Positions 56,056-64,000 of a stretch of DNA of 64,000 bases are shown one piece after another (positions within the stretch are counted from its first letter, which is position 1; every line of letters begins with the position of its first letter). A program made the translations under genes and the position numbers. The stretch covers positions 50,420,252 through 50,484,251 of the forward strand of contig OX328096.1 in NCBI GenBank assembly GCA_946811185.2, in the 5' to 3' direction. The notes below the pieces were generated by a model that did not search any database, had not been told where the DNA came from, and was given only the letters and a program-made list of their open reading frames with translations. Origin of the DNA: Hippopus hippopus (lineage: Eukaryota > Mollusca > Bivalvia > Cardiida > Cardiidae).

Positions 56056-57104
56056 CAAGAGCACCGCATGCGGGTGCCAATGATTTGCTGTTGGGTGCTG
56101 GATAGTAAGTTAAAATTCTTAGTCGAAAAACGGGCTTAATTTGGCATCAAAGGATCATGTCTGTGAAATTATTTCGAAATCTGACCATTGGTTTCATAGA
56201 AGAAGAATTTTTAAGAATATCTTTATGTCCGTATAGTGCAAATAGCCCCCCACCACCACAGCCTTGTTTCTTGACGGATCAAAATTTCGAGAACAAGTTT
56301 TCAAAAGGGGCATCCAAAGGACATTTCTGTGAAATTATTTCAAATTTTTTGAGTAGTTTAAGAGAAGAAGAATTTCAAAGAATTTCTTTAAGTTCATACA
56401 GGCAAAGAGGCCCACCCCCACCACGGCCAAGTTTTTCAACGGATCAAAATTTCACGAACAATTTTTGAAAAGGGTCACCCAAGGAACATTTCTGTGAAAT
56501 TATTTCAAAATCTGACCAGCAGTTTCAAAGGAGAAAATTTTTAAAGAATTTCTTAGAAAATTCCATTTAGTTGCCATGGCAACCAGAGTTTTTGATGGAA
56601 TCAAATTCTGTGAACAAGTTTTAAAGAGGACCTCCCAAGGAACATTCCAGACAAGTTTGGTCCAAATTGGCCCGGCGGTTTAGGAGGAGAAGATGTTTAA
56701 AGAATTGTTGACACAGCACGAGAGCAAAGAGCCCCCCACCACAGCCATGTTTTTCGACGGATCAAAATTTCGTGAACAATTTTTGAAAAGGGTCACCCAA
56801 GGAACATTTCTGTGAAATTATTTCAAAATCTGACCGGCGGTTTCAGAGGAGAAGATTTTTAAAGAATTTCTTAGAAAATTCCATTTGGTTGCCATGGCAA
56901 CCAGAGTTTTTGATGGAATCAAATTCTGTGAACACTTTTTAAAGAGGACCTCCCAAAGGAACATTTCTGTCAAGTTTGGTTGACATTGGCCCAGTGGTTT
57001 AGGAGGAGATGATGTTTAAAGAATTGTTGACGACGAACGACGGACGACAGACACCGGGTGATCCTAAAAGCTCCCCTTGAGCACGTTGTGCTCAGGTGAG
57101 CTAA
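56056..57104 (+). mobile_element. Helitron-like element, subfamily CAAGAGCACCGCATGCGG
   Basis: 5' hairpin GCACCGCATGCGGGTGC; three or four ~165 bp units of the same family as 1-1834; two X-box palindromes (56570-56583, 56887-56902) because the 3' module is partly duplicated; tail GACGACGAACGACGG; hairpin TTGAGCAC/GTGCTCAG; GGTGAGCTAA. It follows the previous element after 5 A residues, suggesting end-to-end insertion. Confidence 0.8.
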
Positions 57105-57253
57105 AAATGCTAGTAACCAGCATTTTCTCCTTTTCCCACATTGTTTTCTAATCTATCAAGGGCAATTTGTTTCATATAGGCCACCTTTGTCGTCTGCAAA
57201 TGCTTTCAATCTGGGCCGTTCTAAGATTTTGTCGTTTGGTAAAGAGTTAAATA

Positions 57254-58768
57254 TACTGAACCAAAAAAGAAACTTCCCCTGTGTTTAAGTGCAAATGCAA
57301 TGTTATTGAAAAAAAATCAAAATGTCAGATGACCTACATATATTCTGGCGGACGATTATGTGTCCGATAAAACAAATTTCAACTCGATTGAAAGCATTTT
57401 GCAGAAGAAACCCGCTGAAAGCGATTTTCACGTGCATGCACGGACCAGTATAATTTCGTGTATATTTTTTGAAACCTTTCAGTCTAATTTTATAGACTTT
57501 CATGTCAATAAGAAAAAGACGTTGAAAAAAAAAATTATTGCTGAGGGTTTATCTAAAAGTAGTGAAATGGTAGTTAAAATGCGGAAGGGGTCGCTCACCA
57601 AAATCACAAATTAATACCGGGTATGACCACCTTCAGCATGAAGGACTGCCTGGAAATCGTTGGCGCATAGAACGGATAAGTGTATTGATTTCGGCTTGTG
57701 GAATGTTGTTCCATTCCTAAATTAAGGCTTGTCTTAGCTGAATGACGTTTGACGGTGGAATAGGGCGACGTCTAACACGCTGGTCCAAATTATCCCAAAG
57801 GTGTTCAATGGGATTCAGATCAGGGCTTTTGGCAGGCCAGTCATTAATAAATTCTATGTTATTCGCCCTAGGGAAATTCACATTGTCCCTAGCTGTATGG
57901 CTTGTGGCATTATCTCGTTCAACTACGCAACAGTCGGCATAACGTTTATTTCTCCTACGGTATACTCGAACCCTGCCATCACCTCGATGAATGGAAAACC
58001 TCGACTCGTCAGAGAAAAGAACACTATTCCATTGTTGTCTAAGCCAGCGTTGGTGTGTATGTGCCCAATTAACACGATTTACGCGGTGACATCGCGTCAA
58101 AACACAACCAACGTATGGACGACGTGCACATAGCCCACCCTCGCGCAAGCGATTGCGCACAGTTTGGGCAGATATACGGTTGTTATGTGTACTAGGGGTG
58201 TTAGCAGCAGTGGCTGTGGCAGTTTGGAAGCGATTGCGCAGGTGGGTGTTCGGAATATAGCGGTCTTGGCCGCGCGTCGTGACGCGAGGACGTCCACTAC
58301 ATGGTCAATCTTCCGTACGCCCTATTGCTTGAAAACGTTGCCTAAGGTGTCGAATAGCACGAGTAGAACATCCAATATTCATAGCAACAGCATTCATTGT
58401 CATACCAGCATTAAGCATGCCAATGGCACGTTCGCGTAAATTTTGCGGAATTCTAGGCATATCAAAAATAAAGAAAACTAAAAAGGATTTAATTTTTTTC
58501 AACGTCTTTTTCTTATTGACATGAAAGTCTATAAAATTAGACTGAAAGGTTTAAAAAAACTTACACGAATTATACTGGTCCGTGCATGCACGTGAAAATC
58601 GCTTTTAGCGGGTTTCTTCTGCAAAATGCTTTCAATCGAGTTAAAATTTGTTTTATCGGATACATAATCGTATGCCCGAATATATGTTGGTCATCTGATA
58701 TTTTGATTTTTTTTAATAATATTTCATTTGCACTTAAACACAGGGGAAGTTTCTTTTTTGGTTCAGTA
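57254..58768 (-). mobile_element. Tc1-like element with ~273 bp inverted repeats
   Basis: 1,515 bp. It begins TACTGAACCAAAAAAGAAAC and ends with the inverse. The arms 57254-57528 and 58496-58768 are nearly perfect inverted repeats. Flanked by TA (57252-57253, 58769-58770). A transposase remnant lies on the minus strand between the arms. It is inserted 3 bp from the end of the split MITE. Confidence 0.92.
57611..58460 (-). pseudogene. Tc1-like transposase, internally deleted
   Basis: ATG at 58460 (MPRIPQNLRERAIGMLNAG), with HTH segments (CSTRAIRHLRQRFQ). TGA at 58305-58307 sits where the family has Arg (GRTED-stop-PCSGRPRVT). Next comes the linker/HTH (QTVRNRLREGG...ARRPYVG), then LFSDESRFSIHRGDGRVRVYRRR with the first catalytic Asp. 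An in-frame deletion of roughly 60 codons joins YADCCVVERD directly to DNATSHTAR (second Asp). SPDLNPIEHLWDNLDQRV carries the Glu, 35 residues after that Asp. TAG at 57717-57719 and a frameshift near 57655 precede the usual C-terminus (EGGHTRY, TAA at 57611-57613). It cannot make active enzyme. Confidence 0.88.
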
Positions 58769-58794
58769 TATAATTGCTCTGTTTCTGGTCCTTT

Positions 58795-59494
58795 TTAGCC
58801 CCACTGGCTGAAGGCCAGCAAGCTTATTTTATGGCTCTGTGTCCGTCATGCGTCCATGCATGCTTGCCTTATCTTTTATTTCAAACATCTTCTTCTCTGA
58901 AACTACACATCCTATTTTGACCAAACTTCACAGAAATGCTTCAGTAATGGTCCTCTTTAGAATTTGTTAAAATAATTTGATTCCTTTGAGAAATCTTGTT
59001 GCCATGACAACAAAACCGAAAAATATTGAAAATCCCTGAAAATCTTCTTGTCTGAAACCGTTAGGCCTAGGGCTACAAAATTTGACTCGTAGCTTCATGT
59101 AATGGTTCTTTACCAAGTTTCTTCACATTATAGCCCTTGGGATCATGAGTTTTACATAGGCTTATATATTGAAAACTTAAAAAAAAGAATGTTGATTCTA
59201 AACCTGGGGCTACCAAATTCAGCACATATCTTCTTGTTCTTGACTTTGTTTAAAACCATATGGCCTAGATCTGTATTATATGGCATTGTTGACCTTACCA
59301 GGATTCAAGTAGAAATAGCTATATGTGGTCAAAAATGGCTTTGCCCTGGGGTCGCAAATTTCACATGGGATATTGTAGAGAACACTCTATAAATCTTCTT
59401 TTTAAAACCATTTTGCCTAGAATTGTAATGTTTGGTATGTATGTTTTGTACTTTTTAGCCAGTGGAGAGATACAGGGCCATCATGGCCCTCTTG
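58795..59494 (-). mobile_element. Helitron-like element, minus orientation
   Basis: Read on the minus strand: 5' CAAGAGGGCCATGATGGCCC near 59494, CTCTCCACTGGC, a ~165 bp-type core, X-box variant GTTGTCATGGCAAC (58998-59011), 3' hairpin CTGGCCTTCAGCCAG, and GGGGCTAA at 58795. Closest to 27874-29020. Confidence 0.75.
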
Positions 59495-59699
59495 TTTCAA
59501 TATATTATTCTCCCAAAACTATGCGGATAGCATTACCATTACTTTACTTGACTACAAAAACCATCATTTAAAAAAAAAACAACTGAGTCCTGGAGGGACT
59601 GTCCAAGGACGACAATGATGAAAGATGAGGACCTGTGTTGATCAAGTATTAGGTTTCAAAATCCATATCCTACAACTCGAAAAACACATGATTTTTATC

Positions 59700-59740
59700 G
59701 AAACGGCCGGAAGTTCATGGATTAAACCGGAAACTTGCTC
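59700..59740 (+). promoter_or_regulatory. ETS-type sites upstream of SPSB3
   Basis: CCGGAAGT (59707-59714) and ACCGGAAA (59726-59733) lie 110-145 bp before the start codon, matching the ETS/GABP core common in TATA-less housekeeping promoters. The transcription start is not determinable here. Confidence 0.4.
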
Positions 59741-59849
59741 GAATGCTTCTAGACTCATCGCAGCTGTCAAATTGTTTACGTTCTATTATAATTTGAATTA
59801 GAATTAAAATGTTTTTTATTCGAATCTTAAGAAAGATGAAAGCTTTAAA

Positions 59850-60075
59850 ATGAACGAAGAAAGATCTGAAAGTGCTTTAGAAGATGGAAATCTTGACAGG
59901 AGGGAACTCCTTGAGAACTTAATCGATGAAGACTCTGATAGCGATGACAGTTCTGAACGAGAAATGGTGTCGCCCCTGACTGTTGGATCTGCAAGACCTG
60001 TAAAAGGTGAAGCTTTCTGTGATTGTTACAAGACAGGAAAGGAGAAAGAATGTGTTTGTGGCGAAGAAGACACAT
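59850..60075 (+). CDS. SPSB3: SPRY domain-containing SOCS box protein 3, coding exon 1
   Basis: The substrate-binding subunit of a Cullin-RING E3 ligase; SPSB proteins use a SPRY domain to bind targets and a C-terminal SOCS box to bind Elongin B/C. This exon encodes the non-SPRY N-terminus: ATG at 59850, an acidic Ser/Asp-rich segment (DEDSDSDDSSERE, about residues 27-40), then GEAFCDCYKTGKEKECVCGEED. The pair of Cys motifs and the CGEED ending match the vertebrate SPSB3 N-terminus. The exon ends at 60075 in phase 1 with CAT|GTAAGT. The frame past 60075 is intronic. An overlapping frame on the other strand is a shadow. The earlier upstream sequence 59495-59849 has no other feature except ETS motifs. 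Confidence 0.85.
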
Positions 60076-62362
60076 GTAAGTTTTACTTTTGTTGTTCAGG
60101 TTGAGGTGATCCGTGCAGATCTTTGTGATAAATCAGTTGACATTTATTGCGTTTTAACAGATCCATGGAAAAACCAAATTTCACTTATGACCGAATTTCG
60201 GCCCATGGAAAAACCGAACTTCATTTATGACCGAATTTCACCGTATTTCACCTGAATCAGACTGAATTTCACCTCAAAATGACAATATCTAAGGCTGTAG
60301 TCAACTTTTGACTGGAAATTATAAAATAGGATGGTCCTTGCTGGTACAGCGATACTTAATTTTGCCGAAAATTTACTACAAGAGAGTGAACTCACATGTA
60401 TTATTTTCCAGTACTGTGATAAACTGTTGCATATAAAGTTCCAATAAATGTAGCTATCAAAGCTTAAGTTGTGTTTTTCAGACAGAAATATCTAGCTCAA
60501 GCTACCATGTTGACTACAGGTGCTCCAAAGGGAGTCCACTATGGTACTGCGTTACCTGCTGTAATTTGGAAAATTGCAATAAAATGATTTTTATTTTTAA
60601 AAAATGATTTAGCAGCTGTAGTTTTTGTTTTCGGTGAGGACTATGACGTCACAGCTGTCTACATTCACTTGTCAAACATGAATTGTCAGTTTTATGAAGA
60701 AAAAGGGGTAATTATTTGCAAAACATGGACAAAAATTGTGCTTTATTATTACATCATTGGAATATTGAAAGTAACTTATTATTAATGAAGACATATCTGA
60801 TATTTTTTAACCGATGTGACGCAAAAACACTTCTTCTTGCGATTTGATGGAGTAAACAAGGGATAGGTGGCGCTACGTATGCAAATTAGGTATTTTTCGG
60901 ATTACCGCAGTATCATTGATGACACGGTACTAGCGAGAACGACTATATTTCTGAAAAGCAGTTTTATGCTTATTGTTTTGAAAAGTGTTTTTGCAATAGA
61001 AAATTGTCAGGATTTGATTTGGAACCATTTTCACTCAAGATGACCATACAAGTTATGATCGTGTAGTAAAGGGTTAAATGTGTACATGGAATGCCTAAAA
61101 GAACAATTCTTACTTAAAGATACACATTTACTTATTTTAGCCGAATGTAAAAAATGTTTTTAAACCAATAAATTAGAAATATCTATGGTCCCAAAGAATG
61201 AAAAGAAGTTTCAAATTTGTTATTTGAAATGAATCTTAGTCGGGAGAAAATTAGGTCAGGTCAAAATTGTAAACAATGGAGGAGTGTATCACTAGAGTCA
61301 CTTACACACACACACCCATCTAAAAATAGAAAGCTTTGGTTCAACAGGTGAATTGGCGCACTCGTCTATTTGTAAGATCATGTCTTTTCCCCTTCTTTCA
61401 GCAATCCAAAAACGTTAAATATTAATGTGCACATACATATGAAATTTACATTTCTACTGCCTTTAAATCATTCCACTGCACCCTTGATATAAAATTCCGA
61501 CATCCTCAAGTAAATTGCTGTTGGGTTCTTGTGACATGGATTGTTGCAACAGCAGACTTGTGTAGTGCATTTTGGCTCCACTTTCTTGCCAGCTACATGA
61601 ATATGCAAGGCGAAGGTTGTACATAGTCACATGATAAGCATTATGCAGTAGTATCCTCGATTGAATGGTGGATAGGAGCCAAGTCCAAAATTACGTTTTC
61701 TATCCGTCGTAATCTTTGCAACCGCGAGGTGTAGTATTTGTCATGAAGCCACAAGAATGACTATAATTTGATAAAATATCGTCGAAATTGATTATATTTG
61801 GCTTAAAATGAGTAAATGGGTATCTTTAATACCTGATTTTAAACTACAACTGTGGCCATTCCACCAGTCTGAAGCTCCTACTGATTTTCCAGGATGTGGT
61901 TGACTGAAGAAAGTTTAAAGTTAGACCAGTTGCTAGGTTGCGTGCATCTCTGTTATGATGAACAAATACCATTTACCACAAGACAAAATTTAATCCCAGA
62001 ATATCTGCCATGGCTATACATTATTTATGGGATTCCACAACCTAGGAGAGGCTGCATGAACATTGTGGTAGCTTATAAAGAGTTAGTAATAGGTGAAATA
62101 TTCAGCTTCAAGATGAAGGCTGTCAGACTTTATAACTTCATTGCCTTCTATTTCATGCCAAGATTACATAAAATTATGCAACTTATTCTTTGTTTACTTG
62201 AATCACTAACTAGTAAATGTATCACTTCACAACTGGCCGAAGACTTTTTTGTCTTGCAAGAGGTCTTTTTTCAGGAGAAACACTGGCTTTTCCACTGTGT
62301 TTTTAAAGCTGTTTTTTGCATGGGCATATTGTGAAGGAAATATTTTGATTTTATCTCTGCAG
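60076..62362 (+). other. SPSB3: SPSB3 first intron
   Basis: Bounded by GTAAGT and a pyrimidine-rich TTTTATCTCTGCAG. A near-duplicated phrase 'atggaaaaaccNaattNcattTatgaccgaattt' (about 60163 and 60207) is a local tandem repeat. A lone MITE-type end (GTAGTAAAGGGTTAA) lies at about 61061-61075. 61894-62334 holds a piggyBac-like frame. Confidence 0.75.
61894..62334 (+). pseudogene. Possible piggyBac-type transposase fragment in intron
   Basis: A 146-codon frame starting MWLTEESLKLDQLLG. The segment CYDEQIPFTTRQNLIPEYLP resembles the conserved DDE_Tnp_1_7 (PGBD) block around the first catalytic Asp (pattern xVDEQ-x-PFxGR-x(5)-YxPxKP). A later LILCLLESL stretch fits the strand before the next catalytic region, which is not preserved. 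It is open for longer than expected in such AT-rich DNA, but it is inside a host intron with no promoter evidence. It could equally be a chance frame. Confidence 0.35.
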
Positions 62363-62550
62363 ATTTTGAATGGTTCTGGGATAATAGCTCCAAGTCCTCA
62401 GCCAGTTGTTTAAAACAGGATCAGCGGGAAGTTGTGTTTCATGTCGACTATAGCTGTGGTACTGCAGCTGTAAGAGGAACAGTGCCAATGTGTGAAGATC
62501 AGTATTACTGGGAAGTTAAAATGACAACTCCAGTCTATGGAACTGATATG
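62363..62550 (+). CDS. SPSB3: SPRY domain-containing SOCS box protein 3, coding exon 2 (gene continues beyond window)
   Basis: Splicing from 60075 restores codon phase: one base from exon 1 plus AT gives Tyr, then [16 protein letters not shown]. This is the start of the SPRY/B30.2 domain. [14 protein letters not shown] and [17 protein letters not shown] are characteristic of the SPSB family and closest to SPSB3. The exon ends at 62550 in phase 0 with ATG|GTAAAC. The remaining SPRY sequence and the SOCS box are not in the window; no further exon was recognised before 64000. Confidence 0.9.
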
Positions 62551-62920
62551 GTAAACATAAACTGAGCATGCCAAAGGCAATATTTTTAATGTGCTTTAAC
62601 ACACAGTGTTTATCAAAGATCAAAATGCACAACTGGCATTTTTTGCCTATCTATGAAGTCTGATCTGCAAAACAACCACAGCCATGTTATTGTACAGCAA
62701 ATTTTAATTTTTCTTCAATTGTTTTTTGGTCATGTGTAACATATTTTCTAATTTCTTTACTGAAAAAATCATATTAACCCTTGAAGCACTTTCACAACTA
62801 TAAGTCTTTGATCTACACTGTCGACTTTGTTGTGACATTCTGGACAAGAACAGCATTGATATTGCAACTATCTGGGTTTTATTTTTAGACTGAAAAAGTT
62901 TGTATGGTTTATTTGGCACT

Positions 62921-63149
62921 TTAACCCTTTACCAAACAACCCCAGGTTTTAACGACCCTTTGAAAGAAGCCTTCTGAAAACATTGTGGAAAAAGGAGAAA
63001 ATGCTGGTAACCAGCATTTTCTCCTTTTCCCACAATGTTTTCGACTCTTTGAAGGACAAATTCCAGCATTTGAGCCATCTTTAATTTGTCAACTGCAAAT
63101 GCTTTCAATTTGGACAAGTCTAAAATTTTGTCGTTTGGTAAAGAGTGAA
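62921..63149 (+). mobile_element. Palindromic TTAA MITE, near-consensus
   Basis: TTAACCCTTTACCAAACAA ... GGTAAAGAGTGAA. A complete palindrome with one arm mismatch, within the SPSB3 intron. Confidence 0.83.
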
Positions 63150-63280
63150 TAAGGATTAAATATCTTAATAATCTTTTGATGTGAAGAAAGCCTAGAAAAC
63201 TGTATGGCATTGTGGTCAATTTTTACTTTTTATGCCATGTTATGAAATATCATCATCTGTTTTATATCAACAGGCACTTT

Positions 63281-63590
63281 GCCAAGCCCAGATAGCAGTG
63301 TACAGGACTTGAGAACAGGGGGTCCCTGGTTCAATCCCCAGCTCAGCCAATTTATTTCCGAGGATTGATGATAGTCATTGCAACAGGATTCATTCCTCTC
63401 TCACCGCTGACTATGGTCATGTTGGAATGCAGCCAGTGGCTTGGAAAGAATATTGTGTGGGGTACTGTTAAAAAGAAACACCAGGAAAGCATGGATTGGT
63501 GCACTGGCTGCTGCCATATAACTGAAATAATGTTGAAAACAACTGAACGGTTTAACACCAGACAATCAATCAGTCGATCAAAAGGCACTT
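63281..63590 (+). mobile_element. Probable tRNA-derived SINE, sense copy
   Basis: Head 'aagcccagatagcagtgtacaggac' followed by 'ggtccctggttcaatccccag', a clear B box (GGTTCAATCCC). Body 'gattgatgatagtcattgcaacaggattcattcctctctcaccgctgac ... agccagtggcttgg ... actgaaataatgttgaaaac'. The antisense relatives at 41730 and 35200 share the body. Target duplications not determined. Confidence 0.55.
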
Positions 63591-64000
63591 CCATGAGGCA
63601 CAGCATTTATATGCTTTATTGTGATTTTATTGTACTAAAATACTTTTGTAAAATTAGGAATATTTACATGCTACATGTGGTGTATTTTTCAAGGATTCAT
63701 GTATTTGTAAATGCTCAAAACTTTTTTTTAGGCCCATGCACCTAACCAACTTACTGTTAAAACCAGCTTATAAAATTATAAAAGCTAATGTTATATCTAC
63801 CACAAACTTTATTCAAGTAAAATACATGTACTGATCGATAATTGAAAGATGTTCTTTGAATGATTGATATGGACATTGTTGATGGAAACAGAGCAAGTGC
63901 TTGTTATGACTAACATCAACACCATTAATCAACATTCAGCCCATGCATACACGTAAGTGAAAATATATAGAGTGAAAAGGAAAATTTACTCTTTGCAAGA

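Larger units (their letters stand above)
53275..57250 (+). mobile_element. TTAA MITE split by two consecutive Helitron-like elements
   Basis: 53275-53351 holds TTAACCCTTTACCACACAA to the left palindrome arm ('cattgtgggaaaaggta'). 57105-57250 resumes at 'atgctagtaaccagcattttctccttttcccac' and ends GGTAAAGAGTTAA. About 3.75 kb separates halves that were one ~230 bp unit. Confidence 0.85.
62551..64000 (+). other. SPSB3: SPSB3 second intron (partial)
   Basis: Contains the MITE at 62921-63149 and the SINE at 63281-63590. 63591-64000 shows no gene; the 126-codon frame 63365-63745 is SINE and flanking sequence read through by chance. Confidence 0.6.

Noticed and set aside
63365..63745. 126-codon plus-strand frame
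   Set aside because: It starts in the body of a SINE and runs into flanking sequence; no domain.

Overview
The window is AT-rich eukaryotic (metazoan) DNA, very probably from a marine bivalve mollusc. The evidence is spliced exons of animal gene families (SPSB3, CARD), Tc1/mariner elements, tRNA-derived SINEs, and Helitron-like elements carrying tandem 145-168 bp monomers and GACG-rich tails, an architecture reported from bivalves. No species assignment is possible from sequence alone. Nothing prokaryotic is present: no operons, rRNA, CRISPR arrays or convincing functional tRNA genes.

Host genes are sparse. The best supported is the 5' part of an SPSB3-like gene on the + strand (coding exons 59850-60075 and 62363-62550, running off the right edge). 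A CARD-domain first exon lies on the - strand (51176-50888). Two weaker - strand first-exon candidates also have promoter-like sequence upstream: a Cys-rich zinc-binding exon (2059 down to about 1840, cut by a transposon end) and a short exon at 45236-45190 behind an E-box and an E2F-type site. No downstream exons of these minus-strand genes were recognised.

Most of the window is mobile DNA, often nested. (i) About 36 copies of a ~230 bp TTAA-ended MITE with a long central palindrome recur from 2 to 63 kb. (ii) A modular Helitron/Helentron-like superfamily occupies 1-1834, 7334-8263, 15525-16135, 21006-24760, 27874-29020, 32895-34394, 42065-43769, 47111-48320, 53352-57104 and 58795-59494. All have a 5' hairpin, subterminal inverted repeats, a 3' hairpin and a CTAA end, but their tandem cores differ. 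(iii) Two mariner copies (3266-4585, 12413-13803), one Tc1-like element with long inverted repeats (57254-58768), hAT-like and pogo-like non-autonomous elements, a foldback element and SINEs fill much of the rest.

Layout: 0-6 kb holds the end of a Helitron-like array, the zinc-binding exon and a transposase pseudogene broken by a mariner and a MITE; 6-16 kb holds mixed DNA transposons; 15-29 kb Helitron-like composites and a foldback; 29-45 kb pogo-like, SINE and MITE-rich sequence; 45-57 kb two candidate gene starts and two long 145-bp arrays; 57-64 kb the Tc1 element and SPSB3.

The most interesting signals are: the covarying terminal hairpins and inverted repeats across the Helitron-like subfamilies; a canonical RFX X-box palindrome carried by nine repeat copies; and the repeated landing of other transposons inside the MITE palindrome.
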